Positions 1-7,916 of a stretch of DNA of 64,000 nucleotides are shown one piece after another. The translations under genes and the position numbers were made by a program. Position 1 is the first letter of the stretch. Each line of letters starts with the position of its first letter. The stretch spans positions 6,149,773 to 6,213,772 of the forward strand of contig NZ_GG770539.1 in assembly GCF_000154905.1 (NCBI RefSeq). The letters are read 5' to 3'. Origin of the DNA: Streptomyces sp. SPB074 (GTDB lineage Bacteria > Actinomycetota > Actinomycetes > Streptomycetales > Streptomycetaceae). The notes under the pieces were generated by a model that saw only the letters and a list, made by a program, of their open reading frames with translations, did no database searches and was not told the origin of the DNA.

Positions 1-7
1 ACGCCTC

Positions 8-703
8 GTGACCAGCCTCCTGATCCTCGCCGCGCTCGCCGCCTGGCTCTACCACCGCCACCAGCAGCGCCGCCGCCCGCCCACCCGGCCCGTGCGTGGC
101 AACGGCGAGGCCGGCGCCTCGGCAGCCGCCCGCGCCCGCGAACTCCGCACCCCCGGCGTACGGCTCGCCACCAGCCTCGGCATCCCGACCCAGCGCGGCG
201 CCCTCGCCGACCGCTCCGACGCCGGAGCCGAAGGCGAGCGCCGCACGGCCGCGCGCATCGACCCGCTGCGCCAGGAGGGCTGGACGATCCTCCACGACCG
301 CGCCCTCCCGCGCGGCCGCGCGAACCTGGACCACCTCGCGATCTCCCCCACGGGCGTCGTGATCCTCCCCGACACGAAGCGCTGGTCCGCCCGCTACCGC
401 GTCCGCGTCGTCAACGGCCGCCTCCTCCACGGCGGCCTCGACGTCACCACCCGGCTCAAGGGCCTCCTCCACGAGGCGCGCACCGTCTCCGCCGCCCTCG
501 GGACTCCGGTGGTCCCGCTCATCGTCATGGACGGCGCCCCTATCGAGGGCGGCGAGCTCACCTTCCACGGCATCCGCATCGTCCCCGCCGACCGCGCCTG
601 CACGGTCATCCGGGATCTGGGCCGCAACGCCACGACGAAGTCCTCGCCACAGCTCGCGGCCCGCGCCGCCCGCCTCTTCCCGTCCTACCCGGGAGCGGCC
701 TGA
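8..703 (+). CDS. NERD-domain membrane-anchored protein
   Basis: The N-terminus (about residues 2-15) is a single hydrophobic segment followed by an Arg/His-rich stretch, so the protein is probably anchored with its bulk in the cytoplasm. Residues about 70-205 look like a nuclease-related (NERD) domain: an EGER motif, then a DHLAISPTGVVILPDTKRW block carrying the Asp and Lys expected of this restriction-endonuclease-like fold. Biochemical activity of NERD proteins is poorly known; nuclease activity is inferred from the family. The GTG start at base 8 is the first in the window and the true start could lie further left. The stop overlaps the next start (TGATG), so the two are probably co-translated. 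Confidence 0.65.
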   Translation: MTSLLILAALAAWLYHRHQQRRRPPTRPVRGNGEAGASAAARARELRTPGVRLATSLGIPTQRGALADRSDAGAEGERRTAARIDPLRQEGWTILHDRALPRGRANLDHLAISPTGVVILPDTKRWSARYRVRVVNGRLLHGGLDVTTRLKGLLHEARTVSAALGTPVVPLIVMDGAPIEGGELTFHGIRIVPADRACTVIRDLGRNATTKSSPQLAARAARLFPSYPGAA

Positions 704-1713
704 TGACCGCTCGTCAGGACGCTGGGCCCCGTGATGTCGACGCCTTCCTCGCCGACCTCGACGCTGTGCTCGCCGCCACGCCCACCAGCGAGGCTCCCGC
801 TCCGACCGAGCAGGGCATCCCCACGGTGCCCACGCCCACGGAGCCCACGGCTCCTGAGCCGGGACTTGCCCAGCTGGCCGTCGACGAATCTCCTGCCACG
901 ACGACTGCCGACCCTCAGGATCTTCCCGCCGAGCCCGCCGAGCCCGCCGAGCCCGCCGAGCCCGCCGAGCCCGCCGAGCCCGCCGAGCCCGCCGAGCCGG
1001 ACCCGGAGTCCGTACCGGACCTCACCCCGCCCACCCCGACCGCGCCCACCGCACCCAGCCCCCGCCCCCGCACGCGCACCGTCACCGGCCGCTCCGGCCG
1101 CCTTCCCGACTGGCGCACCGGCCAGACCACCGACCTCACCCTCCCCGCCAAGCCCGAACCCGAACCCACCCCCGAAGCCACCGAGCCCGACACCGACGAC
1201 GACCAGGACGACGAGCAGACCACCCCCCGCACACGAAAGCTCTGGGCCCTCCTCAAGGCCGACCACGAAGCAAGGGCCGTCACCACCCCTCCCAAAAGCC
1301 AGAAAGCCCGCGCCCGCGCCCGACGGACCGTCTACGCCGTCACCGCCTACGGCATGGGCTGGACCCTGCACCTCCCCACAGCGATCACCTCCCTCCTGGA
1401 AGTCTCCGCCGACTACGCCATCCCCGTGTCCGGAGGCGTGCTCGCCGCCGGGATCGTCGGCCTCGCCACCCACACGAGGGGCGGAGGTGTCGTCTTCCTC
1501 TCCTCCCTCGGCCTGATCACCGTCATGACCATGGTCCCGCCCGCCTACTTCATCGGCGGCGCCCTGACCCTCGCCAGCCTCCTCGCCTACCGGGTCGTGC
1601 GCGGTTGGCTCGGACAGTACGCCGCCACCTGGCCCTGGACGGGCGTCGCCTGGGCCGCCTTCATCCCCACCGCCACGACCGCCGTCACCACCCTCCTCCA
1701 CGGCACGAACTGA
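703..1713 (+). CDS. Pro/Glu-repeat membrane protein, plasmid-transfer-like
   Basis: This 336-residue protein has a long acidic, proline-rich N-terminal half containing eight tandem Pro-Ala-Glu triplets. The C-terminal part (about residues 205-336) has four or so hydrophobic segments. Proline-rich tail plus membrane domain is a common plan for spread (Spd-like) or transfer-associated proteins in Streptomyces conjugative plasmids; that link is inferred from architecture and from the neighbouring membrane genes. Translational coupling to the NERD gene upstream (TGATG) and close spacing to the next membrane gene suggest one operon. I do not recognise a catalytic motif. Confidence 0.6.
   Translation: MTARQDAGPRDVDAFLADLDAVLAATPTSEAPAPTEQGIPTVPTPTEPTAPEPGLAQLAVDESPATTTADPQDLPAEPAEPAEPAEPAEPAEPAEPAEPDPESVPDLTPPTPTAPTAPSPRPRTRTVTGRSGRLPDWRTGQTTDLTLPAKPEPEPTPEATEPDTDDDQDDEQTTPRTRKLWALLKADHEARAVTTPPKSQKARARARRTVYAVTAYGMGWTLHLPTAITSLLEVSADYAIPVSGGVLAAGIVGLATHTRGGGVVFLSSLGLITVMTMVPPAYFIGGALTLASLLAYRVVRGWLGQYAATWPWTGVAWAAFIPTATTAVTTLLHGTN
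925..996 (+). repeat. 9-bp tandem repeat encoding (Pro-Ala-Glu)8
   Basis: Eight perfect in-frame copies of CCCGCCGAG. The array lies in the disordered N-terminal half of the membrane protein. Copy number is likely to vary between relatives by slippage without breaking the frame. Confidence 0.95.
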
Positions 1714-1727
1714 AGCGAGCCCCTCCC

Positions 1728-2141
1728 ATGAACCAGATCTTCGGAGCCATCGGCTTCACCGGCGCCGCCGTCGTCATGACCGTGCTCCTCATCGTCGGCG
1801 CCCGCCGCAAGTGGAAGATCAAGCTCAGCGACGAGGGCGTGATCATCTGCGCGTTCATCACCGGTCAGTGTTACGCGCAGGCTGGCCAGACTTTTTCCTT
1901 CGTCGCGGACGTAAGCGGGGGCCTGTCCGAGGCCATCCGCCAGTCCTTCGGAGCGGCCGGAGGCTTCGGCGCCGGAGCCGTGGCCCTCCTGTTCTGCCTG
2001 GTCCTCTACGGGTGCGAGCCGAAAAAATTCCGCAACGCGATGATCGCCCTGATGCTCCCCAGCCTCTTCACCGCAGCCGGCGGGATCTTCGCGATCATCA
2101 CCACCGTCCTCAGCAACCTCACCCGTACGGCGTCCGGCTGA
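1728..2141 (+). CDS. Small integral membrane protein
   Basis: A 137-residue protein with three predicted membrane segments (about residues 5-25, 73-95 and 103-130) and a short basic KWKIK loop after the first. No soluble domain is evident. The ATG follows the previous stop by 14 nt, and its stop overlaps the following start (TGATG). Position among transfer-like membrane genes suggests a role in a membrane complex, but the function is not recognised. Confidence 0.7.
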   Translation: MNQIFGAIGFTGAAVVMTVLLIVGARRKWKIKLSDEGVIICAFITGQCYAQAGQTFSFVADVSGGLSEAIRQSFGAAGGFGAGAVALLFCLVLYGCEPKKFRNAMIALMLPSLFTAAGGIFAIITTVLSNLTRTASG

Positions 2142-3154
2142 TGTCCCCGAGCCTCGCCGCCCCGCAGCCCGACCGCCCCGACAACGAGGACCAGGAGGAG
2201 CGCCTGGCCGTCGTCCTTGACCTGCCCACCGACGGTCAGGACGCCCCGGCCGAGACCGCCGACAGCCGGTGGCGCGCCGCCTGGGCGCGGCTCGCCGAGG
2301 AAGCGGCCCCGGCCGGGGCCGGGGCGGGCCGCCGCGCCCTGGCCGCCCCACCCCTGCGCCGGTACGTGCCCAGCCGAGCCAGTCTGGCCGTCATCCGGCC
2401 CGGCGCCCTGATCATCGTCCGGTGCGCGTGGACCCTGGCCCGCCGCGTCATGACATCCGCCTCCGCCCTCACGGGAAGGACCGCAGGGAAAGCGGCGGAG
2501 AACACGGAGAAGCCCGGGAAGACCGCCAGGAAATGGCCCGGGAAAAACGGCACCAAGTCCATCTCCCTTGATGCGGTTATCGGTGGCACGCTCGTCGTGG
2601 GAATGGCCGTCGCGTTCGTTGTTCGCACGGCGCTGCCCGCCCTGACCGGATTCCTGACGGACAACCCCCTGAGTGTGCTCCGTGCCGCTGGTTTCGTCAC
2701 GATCGTTTTCCTCCCCGCCGCGTGGGTCGTCGGCACCTACGCGCAGCAGCGTCACGCAGCCGAGCAAAGCACCCCCGACTCCGCCTCCGAAGAGGCCCCC
2801 GAAACCACCTCGGAAGTGGCCCCCGAAACCACCCGGGAAGAGACTCCCCCCGCGGTCCTGGAATGGGTCAAAAGCGCCATCGGGGACGGCCGTGCGGTGC
2901 ACCTCCGGGAACTTCTTCTCGACCTCCAGCAGCACCACGGCGGAGAGGCCCTGGAGATGGCCGACCTGCGGGCCGGACTGGAGGCCCACGGCATCCCGAT
3001 CCGGCCCTCCGTCAAGGCCCCCGCATCAGACCACGACGGGGCCATCAGGGTCCGCGTCGGAGTGCACCGCGACGACCTCCCTCCAGACCCCGTCCCCGCC
3101 CACGAGCCCCCACCCGGCCCCGAGCCCCCTACCTCAGCCCTACCAGCGCTCTGA
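2141..3154 (+). CDS. Membrane protein with C-terminal winged-helix-like domain
   Basis: This 337-residue protein begins with an Ala/Pro/Glu-rich segment and a basic patch (about residues 110-145), then has two membrane segments near residues 147-165 and 180-202. After a repetitive acidic linker (EAPETTSEVAPETT), residues about 240-300 (VLEWVKSAIGDGRAVHLREL onward) resemble small helical DNA-binding-type domains seen in Streptomyces mobile-element proteins. The tail is Pro-rich. It could tether DNA to the membrane during transfer; that is inference. It is coupled to the preceding gene. Confidence 0.6.
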   Translation: MSPSLAAPQPDRPDNEDQEERLAVVLDLPTDGQDAPAETADSRWRAAWARLAEEAAPAGAGAGRRALAAPPLRRYVPSRASLAVIRPGALIIVRCAWTLARRVMTSASALTGRTAGKAAENTEKPGKTARKWPGKNGTKSISLDAVIGGTLVVGMAVAFVVRTALPALTGFLTDNPLSVLRAAGFVTIVFLPAAWVVGTYAQQRHAAEQSTPDSASEEAPETTSEVAPETTREETPPAVLEWVKSAIGDGRAVHLRELLLDLQQHHGGEALEMADLRAGLEAHGIPIRPSVKAPASDHDGAIRVRVGVHRDDLPPDPVPAHEPPPGPEPPTSALPAL

Positions 3155-3209
3155 CCTGCAACAACTACCCCGCCCTACCGGCGCCCTACCGCCCCGACTA
3201 CCGCCCCAC

Positions 3210-3234
3210 GGGGCCGCCGGCCCACGGCGGCCCC
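3210..3234 (+). other. Strong hairpin, possible attenuator
   Basis: A perfect 10-bp stem (GGGGCCGCCG with CGGCGGCCCC) around a 5-nt loop, between two plus-strand genes. There is no following T tract, so it may act as partial terminator, mRNA stabiliser or nothing. Confidence 0.4.
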
Positions 3235-3263
3235 GCACAGAAAGGCCCCCCGCCCTGACCCCG

Positions 3264-3461
3264 ATGTACTGGTGCAAGCACTGCGACTGCGCCTACCCCC
3301 ACGGCACCGAAGGCCCCTCCGAGGCCCTGCGGAAACACATCCGCGACCACCACGCCCCGCCCCCCGAGACCGGGCCCCCCGTGATCACCGGCTGGCACAT
3401 CGTGATCGGCCTCCTCGTCCTCGCCGCCCTCGCGTGGATCGGCCGACACATCGGCCGCTGA
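3264..3461 (+). CDS. Small zinc-finger-like membrane protein
   Basis: A 65-residue protein with a CKHC...H...H pattern in residues 4-30, similar to a C2H2 zinc finger, followed by a Pro-rich linker and one C-terminal membrane helix (about residues 43-60). A cytoplasmic finger anchored by a tail helix is the simplest reading. Function unknown; context is the transfer-like operon. Confidence 0.55.
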   Translation: MYWCKHCDCAYPHGTEGPSEALRKHIRDHHAPPPETGPPVITGWHIVIGLLVLAALAWIGRHIGR

Positions 3462-3501
3462 AGGAAACGTGGAAACCGGAAGCCAAGCACAGAAGGAAAA
3501 G

Positions 3502-3720
3502 ATGAAGATGCAGAACGCCACCGATCCCGATACCGAGCGCCGCATGGCCGATGCGGAGCGTGCGGAGGAGGGCGGGCAATACGACGAGGCAATCCAGATG
3601 TACGCCAGCCTCGGAAAAGACATTCAGGCCCGCTACGGAAGTTTCCACGGCCGCGCGATCGACGCCTTCGAGGGAATGGCTCGCGCAATCCGCAAAGCCT
3701 CCGCAAGCGGAAACGAGTAA
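3502..3720 (+). CDS. Small helical protein, function unknown
   Basis: A 72-residue charged, helical protein with a TPR-like look (EEGGQYDEAIQMYASLGKDI). I chose ATG 3502 because AGAAGGAAAAG sits directly upstream as a ribosome binding site; an in-frame GTG at 3469, with AAGGAAAC before it, is an alternative that would add 11 residues. The local base composition is slightly less GC-rich than its neighbours. Confidence 0.55.
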   Translation: MKMQNATDPDTERRMADAERAEEGGQYDEAIQMYASLGKDIQARYGSFHGRAIDAFEGMARAIRKASASGNE

Positions 3721-3811
3721 TGCCCACCACTTATCCCCGGGGCGGCCGACTCACTGCCAGGCGACCGACCGCCCCGAGGCCCCATCCCAACCACGGACAG
3801 GAACCCCCAGC

Positions 3812-3973
3812 ATGGCACTCCGCAAGACGATGCCCCTCTCAGACCTCAAGCGCCCCGAGGGCAACGAGGTCTTCGCCACCGAGTACCGCGCCTCGCGCGG
3901 CGGCTACTTCCCTGCCGAGGACAAGCCCGTCCCCGGCCAGCCCAAGACCGACGACAAGAAGAAGCGAAACTGA
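3812..3973 (+). CDS. Small basic protein, function unknown
   Basis: A 53-residue protein ending in a Lys-rich tail (TDDKKKRN). It lies just before, and 2 nt from, the HD-domain gene, with an ACAGGA-type ribosome binding site. No family recognised. Confidence 0.5.
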   Translation: MALRKTMPLSDLKRPEGNEVFATEYRASRGGYFPAEDKPVPGQPKTDDKKKRN

Positions 3974-3975
3974 CC

Positions 3976-4485
3976 ATGAGCCTCACCCTCGCCGAGGTCC
4001 ACGACCTCGCCACCCACGCCCACGCCGGGCAGACCGACAAGATCGGCGCCCCGTACGTCCACCATGTCCGTGCCGTCGCCGGCGCCCTCGCCCCCTTCGG
4101 CACCGAGCTGGAGATGGCCGGACTCCTCCACGACATCGTCGAGGACACCGACTGGACCCCGGAGCGGCTCCTCATCGCCGGGGTCCCACCTCGCACTGTG
4201 GCCGCCGTCGTCGCCGTCACCAACCAGCCCGGCGAGGACTACCAGGACAAGGTCCGCCGCATCACCGCCTCCCGCGACGCCACCCTCGTCAAGATCGCCG
4301 ACAACGCCCACAACTCCCGCCGCGACCGCGCCGAGCTGCTTCCCGCCGAGAAGCGCGAGCGCCTCGCCCGGAAGTACGCCGCCGCCCGCCGAGCCCTGTG
4401 GGCCGCCGTCGCCCCGGCCGACATCGAGACCATCCTCTGGATCGTCAACCCCCAGCTGCTCACTGACCTCGCCGAACACATCTGA
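3976..4485 (+). CDS. HD-domain hydrolase, small alarmone hydrolase-like
   Basis: The 169-residue protein is a stand-alone HD phosphohydrolase of the RelA/SpoT-hydrolase type. Visible motifs are AGLLHDIVEDT (His52-Asp53 and Glu56-Asp57) and LVKIADNAHN (Lys106, Asp109, Asn113), which match the metal and nucleotide-binding motifs of ppGpp hydrolases such as MESH1 and small alarmone hydrolases. The expected role is hydrolysis of the 3'-pyrophosphate of (p)ppGpp or a related nucleotide; the substrate is inferred. It starts 2 nt after the small basic-protein gene and is followed by a terminator, so it is probably last in its operon. Confidence 0.72.
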   Translation: MSLTLAEVHDLATHAHAGQTDKIGAPYVHHVRAVAGALAPFGTELEMAGLLHDIVEDTDWTPERLLIAGVPPRTVAAVVAVTNQPGEDYQDKVRRITASRDATLVKIADNAHNSRRDRAELLPAEKRERLARKYAAARRALWAAVAPADIETILWIVNPQLLTDLAEHI

Positions 4486-4493
4486 TCCGCCCT

Positions 4494-4534
4494 CGCGCCC
4501 GCCCCCAAGCCCGCCGGGCGCGGGGGCGGGCGCG
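4494..4534 (+). terminator. Rho-independent-like hairpin after the HD gene
   Basis: A 13-bp perfect GC stem (CGCGCCCGCCCCC with GGGGGCGGGCGCG) begins about 9 nt after the HD-gene stop. There is no T run, as is usual for Streptomyces terminators. Confidence 0.6.
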
Positions 4535-4634
4535 CCTGCGCCCCGGCGCGAACGGCGGCCTCGCAGGCCCCCGCGCGCGGGACCGCCGTACGGCAACATG
4601 ACGAACCATCAGATCTCGCAGATCAGGAGACACC

Positions 4635-5354
4635 GTGCCTCGCCCCGCCCTGCTCCCCGCCCTCGCCGCGCTCCTCCTCGCCGTCACCGGCTGCACGAGC
4701 GCCACCGAGACCGACACGACCACCGACCCGAAGCCCGCCGCCCCCCGCACCGCCTCCCCCAGCCCCAGTAGCACGTCCGGAGCGCGACCGCTCAACGACG
4801 CGATCCGAGACCTGAAGACGGCCCCGGAGTACACCGGCGCCTACGACCGCGACGCCTTCAAGCACTGGAACAAGGGCCTCAACCCGGGCGACGGATGCGA
4901 CACCCGCGAGGAGCTGCTCCTGGCCGAGGCCGTCAAGGAACCCACCAAGGGCGACGGCTGCAAGCTCACGGGAGGGGAGTGGCTGTCCTACTACGACGAG
5001 GTCACCGTCACCGACGCGGGCGGCCTCGACGTCGACCACATGGTGCCGCTCGAAGAGGCGTGGTCCTCCGGCGCCCACACGTGGACGGCGGAGCGCCGCG
5101 AGGCGTACGCGAACGACCTCACCGCCGAGCGCTCCCTCGTCGCCGTGACCGCGAAGACCAACCGGTCGAAAGGCCGGAGGGACCCGGCCGAGTGGCTGCC
5201 CCCGGCCGACAGCGCCCTGTGCACCTACCTGGAGGACTGGACCGCGACAAAGCTGCGCTGGGGCCTGACCGCGGACACGAAGGAGCGCGACGCCCTCGCC
5301 CAGCACGCGAAGGACTGCCCCGACGCCGCCGTCGAAGTGCAGCCCGCCTCCTGA
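4635..5354 (+). CDS. Secreted HNH-nuclease lipoprotein (DUF1524-like)
   Basis: The 239-residue protein starts with a lipoprotein signal peptide; the lipobox VTGC puts the lipidated Cys near residue 20. A Ser/Pro/Thr linker follows. Residues about 125-215 carry an HNH-type core, LDVDHMVPLEEAW then YANDL, LVAVTAKTNRSKG and DP..WLPP, as in the DUF1524/GmrSD-C group of extracellular nucleases. It should act outside the membrane on nucleic acid. It has its own ribosome binding site (AGGAGACACC) and is bracketed by terminators, so it is likely a single-gene unit. Confidence 0.75.
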   Translation: MPRPALLPALAALLLAVTGCTSATETDTTTDPKPAAPRTASPSPSSTSGARPLNDAIRDLKTAPEYTGAYDRDAFKHWNKGLNPGDGCDTREELLLAEAVKEPTKGDGCKLTGGEWLSYYDEVTVTDAGGLDVDHMVPLEEAWSSGAHTWTAERREAYANDLTAERSLVAVTAKTNRSKGRRDPAEWLPPADSALCTYLEDWTATKLRWGLTADTKERDALAQHAKDCPDAAVEVQPAS

Positions 5355-5362
5355 CCTTGCGC

Positions 5363-5402
5363 ACGAAAGAGGGGCCCGCCGTCACGCGGGCCCCTCTTTC
5401 GT
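5363..5402. terminator. Bidirectional terminator between convergent gene blocks
   Basis: A 17-bp perfect stem (5363-5379 with 5386-5402) has an A-rich left foot and a T-rich right foot (GAAAGAGG / CCTCTTTC), so it can work on either strand. It separates the plus-strand block on the left from the minus-strand late region ending here. Confidence 0.85.
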
Positions 5403-5406
5403 ACCG

Positions 5407-5664
5407 TCAGCGCGCCAGCACGTCCCACACCGCGACCACCAGCGCCGCCAGCCCCGTCAGCGCGCCCACCGCCGGGAGCGGCCACCGCCCCGCCTTCAGC
5501 GCCTCCACCTCGCTCTCCAACGCGGCGAGATCCCGCTCCGTGCGCTGCGACCGCTCCACCACCAGCGCGAGCGCGCCCTCAATCCGCGCAAGCCCGGTGG
5601 ACAGCTCCCCCCGCAACTGGGCCAACTCCACCGCGACATCCGGCCCCGGCGGCGGCGTGCTCAC
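5407..5664 (-). CDS. Coiled-coil membrane protein of the lysis cassette
   Basis: An 85-residue protein: residues about 12-52 form a heptad-rich helix (LAQLRGELSTGLARIEGALA onward) and the C-terminus is one membrane helix (about 62-82). I chose GTG 5664 because it overlaps the upstream stop (GTGA) and has AAGGGGA before it. Position directly after a holin and endolysin suggests a second holin or holin regulator. It is the last late gene before the terminator. Confidence 0.65.
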   Translation of the reverse strand: MSTPPPGPDVAVELAQLRGELSTGLARIEGALALVVERSQRTERDLAALESEVEALKAGRWPLPAVGALTGLAALVVAVWDVLAR

Positions 5665-5939
5665 GTCCCCTTCCCTCCTTCCACCGTCGACAGCTTCGGG
5701 CCCGACACCGGCGGCCGCACGTGCTCGGTGACACCAGGCCCCTGCCCCGGCCCGCCCACCGCGAGCGCCGTCAGCAGCGCCAGCACCCCAGCCATCCCCG
5801 CCGTGCTCAGCACAGCCACCCACGGCGCATCCAGCACGCCCGTCGCGCCCGCGCCCAGCACCGCGAGCGCCGACTGCGCGACCGTCCGCACGGTCCGCTC
5901 CGTGGTCGCCCGCCAGAACCCAGCATCGAACAGCGTCAT
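5661..5939 (-). CDS. Holin, r1t-like
   Basis: A 92-residue protein with a FWRATTERTVRTVAQSALA N-terminal block and two hydrophobic segments (about 19-38 and 43-62), followed by a polar Pro/Gly tail. The block is characteristic of the r1t-type holins common in actinobacteriophages. It should form inner-membrane lesions that release the endolysin. It starts 2 nt after the endolysin stop and overlaps the next gene. Confidence 0.75.
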   Translation of the reverse strand: MTLFDAGFWRATTERTVRTVAQSALAVLGAGATGVLDAPWVAVLSTAGMAGVLALLTALAVGGPGQGPGVTEHVRPPVSGPKLSTVEGGKGT

Positions 5940-5941
5940 GA

Positions 5942-6958
5942 TCAGCTCGCCTTCCAGTACAGGCCGCGCACGCGCGCCGCCGACACCGTCACCGGCTCCT
6001 CGTCATCCGGCGTCGCCGGGTAGTAGACGACCTCCAGGCGCAGCTTCTCCTTCTTCCCGATCGACCCCTTGTGCCCGAAGTCGGCGAAGGTGTCGCCGGT
6101 CGTCCCGGCCCGCTCCACGATGCCGCTCTGCCACCGCGTCCCGTCCTCCCGCACGTGGAAGAACCGGCCCTGCACCGTGCTGCCCACCGGCGCCTTCACC
6201 GTGACCAGCGCGAGCGCGTCGTACGCCACCGCGCCGGACAGCAGATCCGTGTGCTCGACGGGAAGCGTCGTCCACGCCCCCGGGCGCAGCGTGCGGGGCG
6301 TGTCGTCGTACAGCCCGAGCGTGCTCGGCATGTCGCTCTCCTCAAGAGGGTTCCAGTCCGGTCCGTGAGCCAGTCGTTCGGCGACCGCCCGCCGGAAGTC
6401 GTGCATGTCGAAGGACGGGTCCGGCTTGCCTTCGACGGAGGTCTCCTTGTGCCCGACCGCGGAGTGCGCGCTCCAGCCGTGCGCGCGGCACAGAGCCGCG
6501 GCCCACCGGACAGCCGCGTCGTACTGCGCGTCGGGGTACGGGTCCGCGCCGTCCCCGAGGTTCTCGATCTCCAGGCCGTAGAAGCAGGTGTTGCCGTCCA
6601 CGGTCCCGGACGCGACGGACGGCCGCGGGTGCTTGGCGCTCTCGGCGAGCACGGCAGCGAAGGCGTTCTTCGCGACGGGCCCCGCGTGGTTCGCGCGCCC
6701 CGCGCTCGTCACCGTGACGACGCCGCTCTTCGCCAGGAGCCCGTGCGCGAGCGGCCCCGGCAGATTCGACCGGCCACCCCACACCGTCGCCGCGCTGGAG
6801 CGGCCGGCCGTGTGATGGATCAGCACCCCGTGCACCGGCCCCCACGGACGGCCCGGCGCCGTACGGCTGTGCGTGCGCCACCCCGGATGCTCGACGACGT
6901 CCAGGCCCTCGGCGCGCAGCGCGGCGAGCATCCGGGCCGCGCTCAGCGGCGCCGACAT
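5942..6958 (-). CDS. Endolysin, N-acetylmuramoyl-L-alanine amidase
   Basis: Residues about 38-195 form an amidase_2/PGRP domain: VHGVLIHHTAG (Zn His48/49), NHAGPV, FYGLEIENLG and SAVGHKETS..GKPDPSFDM (Zn His170 and the acidic pair after it). This enzyme cuts between muramic acid and L-Ala in peptidoglycan. The remaining 110-130 residues (from about MPSTLGLYDD) look like a beta-sheet wall-binding or structural domain that I do not recognise. The ATG overlaps the upstream stop (TGATG). A longer reading to the right lacks a ribosome binding site and overlaps a real gene. Confidence 0.85.
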   Translation of the reverse strand: MSAPLSAARMLAALRAEGLDVVEHPGWRTHSRTAPGRPWGPVHGVLIHHTAGRSSAATVWGGRSNLPGPLAHGLLAKSGVVTVTSAGRANHAGPVAKNAFAAVLAESAKHPRPSVASGTVDGNTCFYGLEIENLGDGADPYPDAQYDAAVRWAAALCRAHGWSAHSAVGHKETSVEGKPDPSFDMHDFRRAVAERLAHGPDWNPLEESDMPSTLGLYDDTPRTLRPGAWTTLPVEHTDLLSGAVAYDALALVTVKAPVGSTVQGRFFHVREDGTRWQSGIVERAGTTGDTFADFGHKGSIGKKEKLRLEVVYYPATPDDEEPVTVSAARVRGLYWKAS

Positions 6959-7230
6959 CAGACCCGCTCCGGCCAGTGCCACGAGCCGCCCACCATCCCG
7001 GCGGCCTCCGCGTACGAGGAGCCGCCCGCCGCGAGCGGGTGGAAGAACTGCCCGGAAGGGTTGAGCACGACAAGACCGACGCGGCCGGCGTCCTCCGGGT
7101 CGACCTCGGTCACGATCGCGGTCCTGCACACCGACGGGAAGGTCTGCGTACCGTCCTCGCGCACTGGCGTGCCGTGCGAGACGTAGTGAACGGTGCGGCC
7201 CACGGAAGGACCTTCAACAGGAAGGGGCAT
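6958..7230 (-). CDS. Small protein upstream of endolysin
   Basis: A 90-residue protein containing HYVSHGTPVREDGTQTFPSV and TEVDPEDAGRVGLVVLNPSG blocks, which recur in small proteins next to tail fibres and lysins of Streptomyces phages. No catalytic motif. AAGGAGCACCTC provides the ribosome binding site, and the stop overlaps the endolysin start. Confidence 0.7.
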   Translation of the reverse strand: MPLPVEGPSVGRTVHYVSHGTPVREDGTQTFPSVCRTAIVTEVDPEDAGRVGLVVLNPSGQFFHPLAAGGSSYAEAAGMVGGSWHWPERV

Positions 7231-7246
7231 GAGGTGCTCCTTGCTC

Positions 7247-7870
7247 TTACTTGTAGATCGCGAGCTTGAACTCGGCGAAGACGAGCTGACGGGGTGTCGA
7301 CGCGTTGTGGCTCACCCGGAGCGACACGGGGGTAGGCGGGTGCACGAACATGCCGTGACCCTTGGTGAAGCACTGCATTCCGGGAGACGGCGGTCGGTGG
7401 TCGGTCGCCGTGGTGTCCACGCCCGTGGAGAGCCCCAGAGGGTCACGGCAGTACTGATCCCGGAGTTCGGTGTAGTCGCCGCTCTCCCACTGGATGACGG
7501 CGTGCAGCTCGCCCCACCCGTCGACGCTCGGCCAGATCAGGCCGGACCTGTCGTCGCCGCGCCAGTCCACGACCTGGTAGCCGTCCGGCTGCACGGCCTC
7601 GTGCATCTCGTACCGGTCGTACGACTCGGACGTGAAGGGGAAGCGCACGACGTGGTACGCGCCATCGTTGGGGATGGTCTGCGGCTCCGCGACGATCAGG
7701 CTGCACACCTGCACCTGGATCGGCGGGGGCGGTTCCGGCGGCGGGATCGTCGACGGATCGACGCTGAGCACGTAGGGGGCGGTGGTCGACCCCGAGCCGG
7801 TCACATTCATGCCGGGGCCCGGCGCGATCACACAGGAGCACCGGTCACCGCCGCAGCCGCCACGGGCCAT
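7247..7870 (-). CDS. Tail-associated protein with Cys-rich anchor motif
   Basis: The 207-residue product begins with RCSCVIAPGPGMNV then a GSGSTTAPYVLSVDP block. A closely related motif (GCSVIAGPGITV, GDGSTTAPYVIG) starts the protein at 23048-23737, so this is probably a shared module for attachment to the tail. The rest looks like a beta-rich ectodomain and is not recognised. I chose ATG 7870 rather than GTG 7885 because GGAGGAG sits 3-4 nt before it and the conserved start-associated hairpin ends there. Confidence 0.65.
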   Translation of the reverse strand: MARGGCGGDRCSCVIAPGPGMNVTGSGSTTAPYVLSVDPSTIPPPEPPPPIQVQVCSLIVAEPQTIPNDGAYHVVRFPFTSESYDRYEMHEAVQPDGYQVVDWRGDDRSGLIWPSVDGWGELHAVIQWESGDYTELRDQYCRDPLGLSTGVDTTATDHRPPSPGMQCFTKGHGMFVHPPTPVSLRVSHNASTPRQLVFAEFKLAIYK

Positions 7871-7916
7871 CGGCTCCTCCACCACATGCGGGGGTTGGAG
7901 CCCGGCCCGGAACCAG
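7871..7916 (-). promoter_or_regulatory. Start-associated box plus hairpin, copy 1
   Basis: The box reads CTGGTTCCGGGCCGGGC (7900-7916). Its GGCTCC end (7897-7902) pairs with GGAGCC (7872-7877) directly before the ATG, covering part of the GGAGGAG ribosome binding site. A TAGGAC hexamer lies about 8 nt upstream of CTGG and could be a -10 element. Confidence 0.7.

Noticed and set aside
685-1701. Long opposite-strand open frames over real genes (for example 685-1701 minus, 34183-36528 plus, 25581-28325 plus, 51286-52482 minus)
   Set aside because: They mirror genes with clear domains, have Gly/Arg/Ala-skewed composition and lack ribosome binding sites; they arise from high GC content.
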